NCBI RefSeq assembly: GCF_900102015.1
Contig: NZ_FNAT01000006.1
Span: 172,116-236,115, forward strand
Direction: 5' to 3'
Length of the DNA stretch: 64,000 nucleotides
Source of the DNA: Limimaricola pyoseonensis
Lineage (GTDB): Bacteria; Pseudomonadota; Alphaproteobacteria; Rhodobacterales; Rhodobacteraceae
Positions 24,922-33,275 of the stretch are shown here, in pieces. Position 1 is the stretch's first letter; each line of letters begins with the position of its first letter. A program made the position numbers and the translations under genes. The notes under the pieces are model-generated. The model did no database searches. It was not told the DNA's origin and saw nothing but the letters and a program-made list of their open reading frames with translations.

Positions 24922-25835
24922 TGCAGCTCATGGCGATCGGCGAATGCATGATCGAGATGTCGGGCGGGCAGGAGGATTGCTGGCGCATGGGCTTCGCCGG
25001 CGACACGCTCAACACGCTGTGGTACGCGCGGGCCGGCCTCGACCCGGCGCAGGGGCCGGTGGGCTATTTCACGGCGCTCGGGCGCGACGGCTTCTCGGAC
25101 CGGATCGTGGCCTTCCTCAAGGAAGCCGGCATCGCCACCGGGGCGATCCGGCGCCTCCCCGACCGCCGGCCCGGCCTCTACATGATCGAGCAGAGGGACG
25201 GCGACCGCGCCTTCACCTACTGGCGCGAGACCTCGGCCGCGCGGGCGCTGGCCGAGGACGACGCGGCGCTGCGCGCGGCGATCGCGGGGGCGCGGATGCT
25301 GTACCTGTCGGGCATCACGCTGGCGATCCTGCCGAGCGGCGACCGGGCGCGGCTGCTCGACGCGCTGCGCGAAGCGCGGCAGCGGGGCGCACGCGTGGCC
25401 TTCGACCCCAACATCCGCCCGGCGCTCTGGCCGGATGCAAAGGAGATGCGCGCCGCGATCATGGCGGCGGCGGCGATCTCGGACATCGTGCTGCCGAGCT
25501 TCGAGGACGAGGCGCGCTGGTTCGGCGATGCCGACCCGGCCGCCTGCGCCGCGCGCTACGCCGATGCCGGGGCGGACGAGGTGGCGGTGAAGGACGGCGC
25601 GGGGCCGGTGACGCTGCTGGACGCGGGCGTGCTATCGCAGATCCCTGTGCCCGAAGCCGCGGAGGTGGTGGATGCCACCGGCGCGGGCGACAGCTTCAAC
25701 GGTGCCTATCTCGCGGCCCGTCTGCGCGGTGCGCCAAGCGCGGCGGCGGCTGAGGCGGGCATCGCCATGGCGGCGCGGGTGATCGCGCGGCATGGCGCGA
25801 TCATCGATCTCGCGGAGGCGAGGGGGGCGGCCTGA
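24921..25835 (+). CDS. kdgK: PfkB family sugar kinase, probable 2-keto-3-deoxygluconate kinase
   Basis: This 304-residue protein starts with MQLMAIGECMIEMSGG and has the PfkB C-terminal signature DATGAGDSFNGAYLA, with catalytic D257. The N-terminal region and size resemble KDG kinases (KdgK), which make KDPG for the Entner-Doudoroff route. No aldolase for the product lies in this operon. The ATG at 24921 overlaps the CoA-transferase stop (TGATG). It is the last gene of the plus-strand operon and converges on the SDR gene at 25852. Confidence 0.85.
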   Translation: MQLMAIGECMIEMSGGQEDCWRMGFAGDTLNTLWYARAGLDPAQGPVGYFTALGRDGFSDRIVAFLKEAGIATGAIRRLPDRRPGLYMIEQRDGDRAFTYWRETSAARALAEDDAALRAAIAGARMLYLSGITLAILPSGDRARLLDALREARQRGARVAFDPNIRPALWPDAKEMRAAIMAAAAISDIVLPSFEDEARWFGDADPAACAARYADAGADEVAVKDGAGPVTLLDAGVLSQIPVPEAAEVVDATGAGDSFNGAYLAARLRGAPSAAAAEAGIAMAARVIARHGAIIDLAEARGAA

Positions 25836-25851
25836 AGGGGCCGCGCGCCGC

Positions 25852-26616
25852 TCAGTCCGCCGTCCAGCCGCCGTCGATCAGAAGCGCGGTGCCGGTGACC
25901 AGCGCCGAGGCGGGCGAGGCGAGATAGGCGACCGCGCCCATCACGTCCTCGACCTCGCCGACGCGGCCGAGCTTGATCATGCCCTCGATCCAGGCGCGCT
26001 TCTCTGGGTCCTCCAGCGTCTGCGCCCCGAGCGGGGTACGGATGAAGGTGGGGCAGAGCGTGTTGACGCGGATGCCGTGCGGCGCCCATTCGATCGCCAT
26101 CGCCTTGGTCATGCCCTCGAGCCCATGCTTGGTCGCGCAGTAGAGCGCGCGTTCGCGGCCGCCGACATGGCCCATCTGGCTCGAGACGTTGATCAGGCTG
26201 CCGGGGCGGCCGGCGGCGATCAGCCCGCGCGCCACGGCGCGGGTCAGGAAGTAGGCGGCGCGCAGGTTGACGTCGGTGACCGCGTCGAAATCGGCGGGGT
26301 CGGTTTCGAGCGCGGGGCCGTGGCGGGCCAGCCCGGCCGAGTTCACCAGCACGTCGAAGGGCCCCTGCGCGGCCACCGCCGCCTCGGTCGCGGCGATGTC
26401 CGAGATGTCGAGCGGCAGGGTCCGGACCGCGAAGCCGGCCTCGGCCATCTCGGCGGCCACGGCGTCGAGCTTTTCGGCGCCACGCGCGACCAGCGTCACC
26501 TCGGCGCCGGCCTCGGCCAGCGCCACCGCGCAGCCGAGCCCGATCCCCGAGGAGGCGCCGGTGACCAGCGCGCGGCGGTCGTCGAGACGGAAGGAGGGGG
26601 TGCGGGGCAGGGGCAT
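25852..26616 (-). CDS. SDR family oxidoreductase
   Basis: This 254-residue classical SDR has TGASSGIG at 19-26, NSAG at 92-95, a catalytic serine near 145, Y159 and K163 (YCATK). It resembles gluconate 5-dehydrogenase/3-oxoacyl reductase-like enzymes. It lies downstream of the histidinol-dehydrogenase-family gene on the same strand and is probably co-transcribed, although a strong hairpin at 26661-26696 lies between them. The substrate is unknown; oxidation or reduction of a small polyol or keto acid is likely. Confidence 0.87.
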   Translation of the reverse strand: MPLPRTPSFRLDDRRALVTGASSGIGLGCAVALAEAGAEVTLVARGAEKLDAVAAEMAEAGFAVRTLPLDISDIAATEAAVAAQGPFDVLVNSAGLARHGPALETDPADFDAVTDVNLRAAYFLTRAVARGLIAAGRPGSLINVSSQMGHVGGRERALYCATKHGLEGMTKAMAIEWAPHGIRVNTLCPTFIRTPLGAQTLEDPEKRAWIEGMIKLGRVGEVEDVMGAVAYLASPASALVTGTALLIDGGWTAD

Positions 26617-26660
26617 GGCTTGGTCCTTTCACATCCGCGGGCGGCGCGGCCGCGGGGCAG

Positions 26661-26696
26661 GGGCGCGCCGGGCCGGCGGGGCCGGCCGGCGCGCCC
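26661..26696 (-). terminator. large GC hairpin between the histidinol-dehydrogenase-family gene and the SDR gene
   Basis: The outer ten bases (26661-26670) pair with 26687-26696, and the stem continues inward with one bulged G to a GGG loop. No T-run on either strand. It may attenuate or process the two-gene transcript. Confidence 0.45.
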
Positions 26697-26701
26697 GGGT
26701 C

Positions 26702-28036
26702 TCATTCGGCCGCGACCGGGCCGGCGCTCTGGGCCGCCTGCCCGTAGGGCACGTCGCGCCCGCCGTAGCGGCGCACGCGGATGTTGCACTGCTCGGCATG
26801 GCCGACGAAGCCCTCGAGCATGCACAGCCGAGAGCCGTAGGCGCCGATCTCGGCGGCGGCGGCGTCGCTGGTGATGCGCTGGTAGCTGTGGGTCTTGAGG
26901 AACTTGCCGACCCAGAGCCCGCCGGTGTAGCGGCCCGCCTGCTTGGTGGGCAGCGTGTGGTTGGTGCCGATCACCTTGTCGCCGTTGGCGACGTTGGTGC
27001 GCGGCCCGAGGAACAGCGCGCCATAGGCGGTCATGTTCTCGAGATACCAGTCGTCGCGGTCGGTCATCACCTGCACGTGCTCGTAGGCCATCTCATCGGC
27101 CACCTCGAGCATCTCCTCGTGGCTGTCGCACAGGATCACCTCGCCGTAGTCGCGCCAGGATGCGGCGGCGGTCTCGGCGGTGGGCAGGATCTTCAGCAGG
27201 CGCTCGACCTCGGCCAGCGTGTCCTCGGCCAGGCGGCGGGAGTTGGTGATCAGCGCCGCGGGCGAGTTGTAGCCGTGCTCGGCCTGGCCCAGCAGGTCGG
27301 TGGCGCACAGCTCGGCGTCCACCGTCTCGTCGGCGATCACCATGGTCTCGGTCGGACCGGCGAAGAGGTCGATGCCGACGCGGCCGAAGAGCTGGCGCTT
27401 GGCCTCGGCCACGAAGGCGTTGCCGGGGCCGACCAGCAGGTGCACGGGCTCGATCGTCTCGGTGCCGATCGCCATGGCGCCCACGGCCTGGATGCCGCCC
27501 AGCACGTGGATCTCGTGCGCGCCGCCGAAATGCATCGCGGCGATCACCGCCGGGTTGGGCTTGCCCTTGAAGGGCGGCGTGCAGGCGACGATGCGCGGCA
27601 CGCCGGCGACCTTGGCGGTGGCGACCGACATGTGCGCGGAGGCGACCATCGGGAACTTGCCGCCCGGCACGTAGCAGCCGACCGACTGCACCGGGATGTT
27701 GCGGTGGCCGAGCACCACGCCGGGCAGGGTCTCGACCTCGATGTCGGTCATCGAGGCGCGCTGCGCCTCGGCGAACTTCACCACCTGCGCCTGGGCGAAG
27801 CGGATGTCCTCAAGCTCGCGCGGGCTGAGTTCGGCGATCAGCGCGTCGATCTCGTCCTGGCTCAGGCGGAAGCTCTCGGGCGTGTAGCCGTCGAACTTCT
27901 CGCTCAGTTCGCGCACGGCGGCGTCGCCGCGGGCCTCGATGTCGCGCAGCGTGGCCTCGACGATGCCACGGGTCCGGGCGTCGTCCTCGGCCCGCTCGGT
28001 CTGCGGCTTGCCGCGCTTGAGATGGGTGATGGTCAT
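26702..28036 (-). CDS. histidinol dehydrogenase family protein (HpsN-like, sulfopropanediol dehydrogenase type)
   Basis: This 444-residue protein keeps the HisD active site: zinc ligands Q251, H254, D353 and H413, with E319 and H320 as the water-activating and base residues. HisD proper oxidises histidinol in histidine synthesis, but there is no his context here. Copies beside transporters and SDR genes are often catabolic; HpsN oxidises (R)-2,3-dihydroxypropane-1-sulfonate. The exact substrate remains open and could be another small polyol. An operator motif, TGAAA-N3-TTTCA, lies 77 bases upstream (28113-28125), shared with two other promoters in the window. Confidence 0.75.
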   Translation of the reverse strand: MTITHLKRGKPQTERAEDDARTRGIVEATLRDIEARGDAAVRELSEKFDGYTPESFRLSQDEIDALIAELSPRELEDIRFAQAQVVKFAEAQRASMTDIEVETLPGVVLGHRNIPVQSVGCYVPGGKFPMVASAHMSVATAKVAGVPRIVACTPPFKGKPNPAVIAAMHFGGAHEIHVLGGIQAVGAMAIGTETIEPVHLLVGPGNAFVAEAKRQLFGRVGIDLFAGPTETMVIADETVDAELCATDLLGQAEHGYNSPAALITNSRRLAEDTLAEVERLLKILPTAETAAASWRDYGEVILCDSHEEMLEVADEMAYEHVQVMTDRDDWYLENMTAYGALFLGPRTNVANGDKVIGTNHTLPTKQAGRYTGGLWVGKFLKTHSYQRITSDAAAAEIGAYGSRLCMLEGFVGHAEQCNIRVRRYGGRDVPYGQAAQSAGPVAAE

Positions 28037-28112
28037 GGCAGATCCTCCCGGGGCTATGTCGTCCTACCGCTAGGCCAGCCGCCATCGAGGCTGCAAGAAC
28101 ATGAAAGGCTGG

Positions 28113-28125
28113 TGAAATTCTTTCA
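28113..28125. promoter_or_regulatory. operator copy 1 of TGAAA-N3-TTTCA
   Basis: TGAAATTCTTTCA has perfect 5-bp arms. It lies upstream of the histidinol-dehydrogenase-family gene (minus strand) and overlaps the stop codon of the LacI gene. Matching copies are at 29166-29178 and 33199-33211. Confidence 0.6.
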
Positions 28126-29106
28126 ACCGCTTTGCCGCTCGATCAACCGGACCGGGGCGATGCGGATGGCGCCGGCGCGGGTGGGGTCCTGCATCTGCAG
28201 ATCGATGAGTTCCAGCGCGTCGGCGACCATGCGGTTGATCGGCTGCCGCATGGTGGTCAGCCGGTAGGACGACCAGGCCGCCATCGGGATGTCGTCGAAG
28301 CCGATCACCGCGAGGTCGTCGGGCACGTTCATGCCCCGCGCGCGGGCGGCGTCGATGGCCGCCAGCGCCATCACGTCATTGGCGCAGAACAGCGCGTCGG
28401 GGCGGGTCGGGGCGTCAAACAGCTGGCCGGCGGCATCGAGGCCGCCCTCGTAGGTGAACCCGCCAGACCGGCGGTCGAACAGCGCGATCCCGGATTCGTC
28501 GAGCACGTCGAGAAACCCGCGGATCCGCTCCAGATGGGTCGAGGTGTCCTCGCGCCCGCCGATCAGGGCGATTCGGCGGCGCCCGCTCGCGATGAAGCGG
28601 TGCGCGATCTGGCGGCCGCCGCCGAAGTTGTCGCAGGTTGCGGCGGTCATGCCGGCATCGGGCTGCACCCGGTTCAGCAGCACCACGGGCATGCCCTGTT
28701 CGCGGCAGGCGCGGGCCAGCCGCGAGGACATGGTCGCGGAGGTGACGATGGCGGCGTCGGAGCGGTAGTCGAGCACCTGCCGCATTACCGCATCGACGCT
28801 GCTGCCGGGCGGGACGACGTGCAGAACGAGCCGACGGCCCTGGGCATGCAGCGCGGTCGAGAGGGTCTCCATCGCCGTGGTGTAGAACGGGTTCGACAGA
28901 TCGCCGGCCACCAGCGTCACCGTGCCGGTGGTCATCTCGGCGATGCGACGCTCGGCCGGGGCCTTGTAGCCCAGCTCGCGCGCCACGGCGAGGATCCGGG
29001 CCCGGCGGGCGGGCGCGAGGGGAGAATCCGGCTGGAACGCGCGCGAGACCGCCGCGACCGATACCCCCGCGACACGGGCCACGTCGCGCCCCGTCGGTCC
29101 TGCCAT
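28123..29106 (-). CDS. LacI family transcriptional regulator
   Basis: This 327-residue protein has an HTH at its N-terminus (PTGRDVARVAGVSVAAVSRAF) and a LacI sensor domain with CDNFGGGRQIAHRFI and DALFCANDVMALAAIDAARA. The start at 29106 has GGGAGG upstream; the longer frame to 29139 adds unconserved residues. It is divergent from the TAXI-TRAP operon and precedes the HisD-like gene on the same strand. Copies of TGAAA-N3-TTTCA on both sides of it make it the best candidate regulator of those operons. Confidence 0.9.
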   Translation of the reverse strand: MAGPTGRDVARVAGVSVAAVSRAFQPDSPLAPARRARILAVARELGYKAPAERRIAEMTTGTVTLVAGDLSNPFYTTAMETLSTALHAQGRRLVLHVVPPGSSVDAVMRQVLDYRSDAAIVTSATMSSRLARACREQGMPVVLLNRVQPDAGMTAATCDNFGGGRQIAHRFIASGRRRIALIGGREDTSTHLERIRGFLDVLDESGIALFDRRSGGFTYEGGLDAAGQLFDAPTRPDALFCANDVMALAAIDAARARGMNVPDDLAVIGFDDIPMAAWSSYRLTTMRQPINRMVADALELIDLQMQDPTRAGAIRIAPVRLIERQSG

Positions 29107-29165
29107 CCGAACCTCCCTTGTCCGGCCGCCAGACTGCACCAGATCCGCGGCCCTGCGAAGAGTGG

Positions 29166-29178
29166 TGAAATAATTTCA
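29166..29178. promoter_or_regulatory. operator copy 2 of TGAAA-N3-TTTCA
   Basis: TGAAATAATTTCA is a perfect palindrome around a central A. It lies between the divergent LacI gene (start 29106) and the TAXI binding-protein gene (start 29275), where it could control both. Confidence 0.65.
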
Positions 29179-29274
29179 GTGAAAGCCTGCCCGGTTGCCT
29201 CTGGGGAACCCGTCTCGCTACTGCTCTGACGACCGGCGGAGGACACCGGTTCGACAGCTCACTGGGAGGAACAC

Positions 29275-30240
29275 ATGACCCGATCGACCAAGGCCTTCGT
29301 GGCGGCGCTTTCCGTCGTCGCGGCGGCGGGGGCGGCTCAGGCCGACGAGACCCGGCTCGCCTTCGGGGCGACCAACTCGCAAAGCGCCCACTACGCCTAT
29401 TTCGCGTCGCTGGCCAAGATCGTGAACGACGCCTATCCCGAGACCTACCAGGCCTCCGTGGTCGAGACCGGCGCCACCGTCGACAACCTGCGCCGCATGT
29501 CGCGCGACCAGCTCGACATCGGGCTGATCACCACCTCGTCGCTCTACCACGCCTTCAACGGCCTGAAGGAGTTCGAGGGCCGCGCCGTGCCGTCGAAGCT
29601 GCTCTGGGCCTATTCGCTGGCGCCGCAGAACGTCGTCGTGCGCCGCGATTCCGGCATCACGGCGCTGTCGGACCTGGGCGGCAAGGAGATGGGGCCGGGC
29701 ATGCGCGGCTCCTCGACGGAGGCCACCAGCGAGGATGTCTTCTCGCTGCTCGACATCACGCCCGACTGGGTGCGCGGCACCAATGGCGAGCTGGCGAACA
29801 TGATCAAGGACGACCGTTCCGCCGGCTTCGTCAAGAGCGCGGTCGGCACCCAGTTCGACGCGCTGACCACCGACATCGCGGCCTTCACGCCGCTGCAGGT
29901 CGTTGGGCTGAACGAGGACGAGACCGCCAAGGTGCGCGAGGCGCTGCCCGAGCTGTCGATCGTCGAGATGCCCGGCGGCGAGATGGAGAACTCCGGCCCC
30001 TACACCACCTGGGGCTTCATGATCGGCGTCTCGGCGCGGCCGGATCTCGACGAGCAGACCGCCTACGACATCACCCGCGCGGTGATGGAGAACATGGCGG
30101 AGCAGGCCGCGGCCTTCCCCTCGGTCGAGGGTGAGAACCTCGCCGAGCTGACGCTGCAATACGCGACCAGCCCGCTGCATCCCGGCGCCATCCGCTACTA
30201 CGAGGAAATCGGGCTGACCGTGCCCGACGCCCTCAAGTGA
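29275..30240 (+). CDS. TAXI family TRAP transporter solute-binding protein
   Basis: This 321-residue protein has a signal peptide (first 23 or so residues, ending AQA). Typical TAXI features follow: FGATNSQSAHYAYFASLAKIV, RRMSRDQLDIGLITTSSLYHAF and a C-terminal SPLHPGAIRYYEEIG. It delivers a carboxylate-type solute to the fused TRAP permease encoded 64 bases downstream. A ribosome site (GGGAGG) precedes the ATG. Confidence 0.92.
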   Translation: MTRSTKAFVAALSVVAAAGAAQADETRLAFGATNSQSAHYAYFASLAKIVNDAYPETYQASVVETGATVDNLRRMSRDQLDIGLITTSSLYHAFNGLKEFEGRAVPSKLLWAYSLAPQNVVVRRDSGITALSDLGGKEMGPGMRGSSTEATSEDVFSLLDITPDWVRGTNGELANMIKDDRSAGFVKSAVGTQFDALTTDIAAFTPLQVVGLNEDETAKVREALPELSIVEMPGGEMENSGPYTTWGFMIGVSARPDLDEQTAYDITRAVMENMAEQAAAFPSVEGENLAELTLQYATSPLHPGAIRYYEEIGLTVPDALK

Positions 30241-30246
30241 GCCCGA

Positions 30247-30273
30247 CCGGCGGACCCGTTTCGGGTCCGCCGG
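30247..30273 (+). terminator. hairpin between TAXI binding protein and permease genes
   Basis: A perfect 12-bp stem (30247-30258 with 30262-30273) closes a TTT loop. It starts 6 bases after the stop codon and probably gives more binding protein than permease. Confidence 0.6.
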
Positions 30274-30304
30274 GACACCCACCTCTTCCGGACGGAGCCC
30301 CCGC

Positions 30305-32200
30305 ATGACCGGTCGCGACCCCGACGCCATTCGCAAGCGCGCCATTTCCGCATTGGCCATCCTGCTGGGTGGCTTCGTCTTCTACACCTCCCTGAACGGC
30401 CCGTTCGAGTCGCTGATCCAGCGGTCGGTCTTCGTGGCCATGATCAGCGCGCTGGCGGTGCTGATGTATCCGCTGTTCTACGGCACGCGGCTGCGACCGC
30501 TGGGGATCGCGGTGGATCTGGGCATCGTGGCGATGATCACCGGCTCGGCCGCCTACATCACGGCGAACCAGGTCACGATCATGACCGAGCTGCCCTGGGC
30601 CGAACCGCGCGACATGGCGATGGGCTTCGGCACGCTGCTGGCGGTGCTCGAGCTGGCCCGGCGCAGCTCCAACTGGGTGTTTCCGGCGATCGTGCTCGTC
30701 TCGGTCGCCTATGCCTTCTTCGGCTATCTCATTCCCGGCCAGTTCGGCCATCGCGGCTTCGACGCGGGCTACCTGACCGAGATCATCTTCCTGTCGGACC
30801 GGGGGCTGTGGGGGATGCTGGTCAACGTCGCCTCGACGACGCTGGCCGCCTTCGTGCTGTTCGGCGCGATCCTGCTGCACACCGGCGCGGGCGAGACCTT
30901 CTTCGACCTGTCGGCGCGGCTCGGCGGGTCGCGCCCGGGCGGCGCCGCCAAGATCGCGACCTTCGCCTCGGGCTTCTTCGGCGCCATCAACGGCTCGACC
31001 GTGGCCAACGTGGCGACCACCGGGAACTTCACCATTCCGCTGATGAAGCGGCTGAAATACCCCGCGCCCTATGCCGGCGCGGTCGAGGCCATCGCCTCGA
31101 CCGGCGGCCAGCTTGCGCCGCCGATCATGGGCACGGCCGCCTTCGTGATGGCCGAGCTGGTCGGGGTCAACTACTGGTCCATCGCGCTGGCCGGCGTGGT
31201 CCCGGCGCTGCTGTTCTATCTCGGCGTCTACGCGACGGTCCACGTGATCGCCCGCCGGCAGGGCTTTCGCCCGGTGATGGCCGATGATCTGCCCGACTGG
31301 CGCTCGGCCATGACCGCGACGCGGCTGGCGCCGATCCTGGCGGGCCTCGCGGGCCTCGGCTTCGGCATCCTCAACGGCAACTCGATCGAGCTGACCGCCT
31401 GCTACGGCATGATCGCGATGATCGTGGCGGTGTTCGTGGCGCGCATCTGCGCCGGGCAGAACCCGCTCGAGGTCGGGCGGATCGTGGTCCGCGCGCTCGA
31501 GGAGGGCGGGCGCGGCGTGGTGATCGTCGGCATCCTCCTTGTCGGGGCGCAGGTCTTCGTGGCGATGATCAACCTCACCGGCCTCGGCGTCGCGGTGACC
31601 TCGGCGGTGCTGGCGGTGGGGCAGGGCAACCTCGCGCTGATCGCGGTGCTGATGGCGGTGGTCTGCCTGATCGCCGGCATGGGCCTGCCGACCTCGGCCG
31701 CCTACGTGATGGTCGCCGCCGTCTTCGCCCCGGCGCTGATCCAGCAGGGGATCGAGCCGCTCGTCGTGCACATGTTCGTTCTCTACTACGCGGCGCTGTC
31801 GGTGATCACGCCGCCGGTCTGCCTCGGGGTCTTCGTGGCCGCGACGATCGCGCAGGCGCCCTGGATGAAGGTCGCGCTGCAGACGCTGCGGCTCGGGGCC
31901 ACGGCCTATGTGCTGCCGATGCTGTTCCTGATCTATCCCGGCATGCTGGGCGGCGGCGGCATGGAGGCGATCGCGCGCGCCGTGATCTCGGGCACCGTCT
32001 TCGCCATGGCCATGGCGCATCTGCTGGGCGGCGCGCGACTGCCGGGCCCGAGACCTGTCTCGGTGCTCTGGCTGGCGCCGGCGCTGCTGGCGCTCCTGCC
32101 GCCCTGGAGTGCGACGATCGGGGCGGTGGTGCTCTTTGCCGGGCTGATGGCCCTGTCGCGCCAGCGCAACGCCGCCATGCCCCTTCCCGAAACCGCCTGA
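30305..32200 (+). CDS. TRAP transporter fused permease (4TM/12TM type)
   Basis: This 631-residue membrane protein has many hydrophobic segments. It contains the DctM-like motifs GSRPGGAAKIATFASGFFGAINGSTVANVATTGNFTIP (positions about 211-248), GLPTSAAYVMVAAVFAPAL and ITPPVCLGVFVAATIA. This is the fused small-plus-large subunit that partners TAXI binding proteins. An aldolase-family gene follows after 13 bases. Confidence 0.93.
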   Translation: MTGRDPDAIRKRAISALAILLGGFVFYTSLNGPFESLIQRSVFVAMISALAVLMYPLFYGTRLRPLGIAVDLGIVAMITGSAAYITANQVTIMTELPWAEPRDMAMGFGTLLAVLELARRSSNWVFPAIVLVSVAYAFFGYLIPGQFGHRGFDAGYLTEIIFLSDRGLWGMLVNVASTTLAAFVLFGAILLHTGAGETFFDLSARLGGSRPGGAAKIATFASGFFGAINGSTVANVATTGNFTIPLMKRLKYPAPYAGAVEAIASTGGQLAPPIMGTAAFVMAELVGVNYWSIALAGVVPALLFYLGVYATVHVIARRQGFRPVMADDLPDWRSAMTATRLAPILAGLAGLGFGILNGNSIELTACYGMIAMIVAVFVARICAGQNPLEVGRIVVRALEEGGRGVVIVGILLVGAQVFVAMINLTGLGVAVTSAVLAVGQGNLALIAVLMAVVCLIAGMGLPTSAAYVMVAAVFAPALIQQGIEPLVVHMFVLYYAALSVITPPVCLGVFVAATIAQAPWMKVALQTLRLGATAYVLPMLFLIYPGMLGGGGMEAIARAVISGTVFAMAMAHLLGGARLPGPRPVSVLWLAPALLALLPPWSATIGAVVLFAGLMALSRQRNAAMPLPETA

Positions 32201-32213
32201 CCCGGAGCCCGAC

Positions 32214-32969
32214 ATGAGCCTCAACGCCGAATTCCGCCGCCGCCTGATCGCCCGCGAGCCCCTGCTGGGCGCCTTCGTCAAGACCCCGCACCCGATCGTG
32301 GTGGAGATCATGGGCCGGTCCGGCTTCGACTTCCTCGTGCTGGACGCCGAGCACGCCCCCTTCGATCGCGCGGCGATCGACACCATGATGATCGCCGGCC
32401 GGGCCGCGGGCTGCCCGCTTCTGGTGAGGGTGCCGAGTTCCAGCCCGGACTGGCTGCTCGGCGTGCTCGACGCGGGCGCGGCGGGCGTGATGGTGCCGCA
32501 TGTCGTTTCGCCCGGGCAGGCGGCCGAGCTGGCCCGCGCGATGCGTTACGGCGCGGGCGGGCGCGGCTTCGCGGGCACGACCCGTGCCGCCGAATACGCC
32601 GGGCGCAGCATGCGCGAGCACTTGGCGATGGCTGGCGACGAGGTGTCGCTGATCTGCCAGATCGAGGATGCCGAGGGGGCCGACCGCTTCGACGAGATCG
32701 CCGCTGTGGAGGGCGTCGACGCGCTGTTCGTCGGCCGGGCCGATCTCGCGGTATCCTGCGGGCGCGACGACTTCTTCGCGCCAGACATCGCGGCGCGCTG
32801 CGCGGCGATCCTGGGCGCGTCCGGCGCCGCCACCGGGCTCTACTGCGCGCCGGGCGAGACGCTGGCGCCGCTTCGCGAGGCCGGGGCCTCGCTGTTCGTG
32901 GTGGGCTCGGACCACACGCTCATGGCTGGGGGCGCCGGTCAGCTTCGCAAGGCCTTCGAGCAACTCTGA
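32214..32969 (+). CDS. HpcH/HpaI aldolase family protein
   Basis: This 251-residue TIM-barrel enzyme has LGAFVKTPHPIVVEIMGRSGFDFLVLDAEHAP (residues about 18-49), CQIEDAEGADRFDEIAAVEGVD and FVGRADLAVS. The glutamate and aspartate metal ligands of class II pyruvate aldolases are recognisable. Members cleave 4-hydroxy-2-oxo acids to pyruvate and an aldehyde. Co-transcription with a TAXI-TRAP importer suggests breakdown of an imported hydroxy acid. Confidence 0.88.
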   Translation: MSLNAEFRRRLIAREPLLGAFVKTPHPIVVEIMGRSGFDFLVLDAEHAPFDRAAIDTMMIAGRAAGCPLLVRVPSSSPDWLLGVLDAGAAGVMVPHVVSPGQAAELARAMRYGAGGRGFAGTTRAAEYAGRSMREHLAMAGDEVSLICQIEDAEGADRFDEIAAVEGVDALFVGRADLAVSCGRDDFFAPDIAARCAAILGASGAATGLYCAPGETLAPLREAGASLFVVGSDHTLMAGGAGQLRKAFEQL

Positions 32970-32983
32970 GCAAGCCGGCGGCG

Positions 32984-33003
32984 GGCGTCGCGGCCGCGAC
33001 GCC
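32984..33003 (+). terminator. 20-bp perfect palindrome after the aldolase gene
   Basis: Bases 32984-32993 are the exact reverse complement of 32994-33003, starting 14 bases after the stop. As RNA this could fold only with a loss of central pairs. No T-run follows. A weak terminator call. Confidence 0.35.
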
Positions 33004-33139
33004 GTTGCCCGCCGTGACGCGAAGGGGGGGCTGACCGTGCGTTCCGGGCGGCCTCGACGCCGATCTTGCCGGCCGAACGCTGCCCGTAACGGGCCGTGCC
33101 GCTAGTTGGGCGGGGGACTGGATTCATAAGCACTACCAA

Positions 33140-33170
33140 TGCCTAAGCCGGCACCCTGCCGGCTTAGGCA
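33140..33170. repeat. perfect 14-bp inverted repeat with 3-base loop
   Basis: TGCCTAAGCCGGCA (33140-33153) and its exact complement (33157-33170) flank CCC. It is isolated in the 306-base gap between the aldolase gene and the AtuA operon. The rest of that gap contains the palindrome at 32984-33003 and two operators at 33199-33242. It may be a bidirectional terminator or a protein-binding site. No T-run follows on the plus strand. Confidence 0.5.
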
Positions 33171-33198
33171 GTCGTGGTCGCGACGCCGCATCGGCCCT

Positions 33199-33211
33199 TG
33201 AAACAATTTCA
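33199..33211. promoter_or_regulatory. operator copy 3 of TGAAA-N3-TTTCA
   Basis: TGAAACAATTTCA, with perfect 5-bp arms, lies 64 bases before the AtuA-family gene. It matches the sites at 28113 and 29166 and suggests control by the same LacI regulator. Confidence 0.6.
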
Positions 33212-33228
33212 TCACGCAACTTCCTCTA

Positions 33229-33242
33229 TATTATCGATAATA
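33229..33242. promoter_or_regulatory. AT-rich palindrome, candidate GntR operator
   Basis: TATTATCGATAATA is a perfect 14-bp palindrome 33 bases before the AtuA-family ATG. A close copy (ATTATCGACAAT) lies before the GntR gene at 39670-39681. A site here would block transcription of the AtuA operon. Confidence 0.6.
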
Positions 33243-33275
33243 AAGTCGATAGATTGAAGTCGGAGGAGGCCAGCG

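Noticed and set aside
30233..32386. 717-codon minus-strand frame opposite the TRAP permease
   Set aside because: Highly charged His/Arg/Asp repeats arise from antisense reading of a hydrophobic membrane protein; the plus-strand TRAP motifs are unmistakable.
33140..33170. Inverted repeat as an insertion-sequence end
   Set aside because: Arms are adjacent, not separated by a transposase gene, and no matching copy or target duplication was seen.
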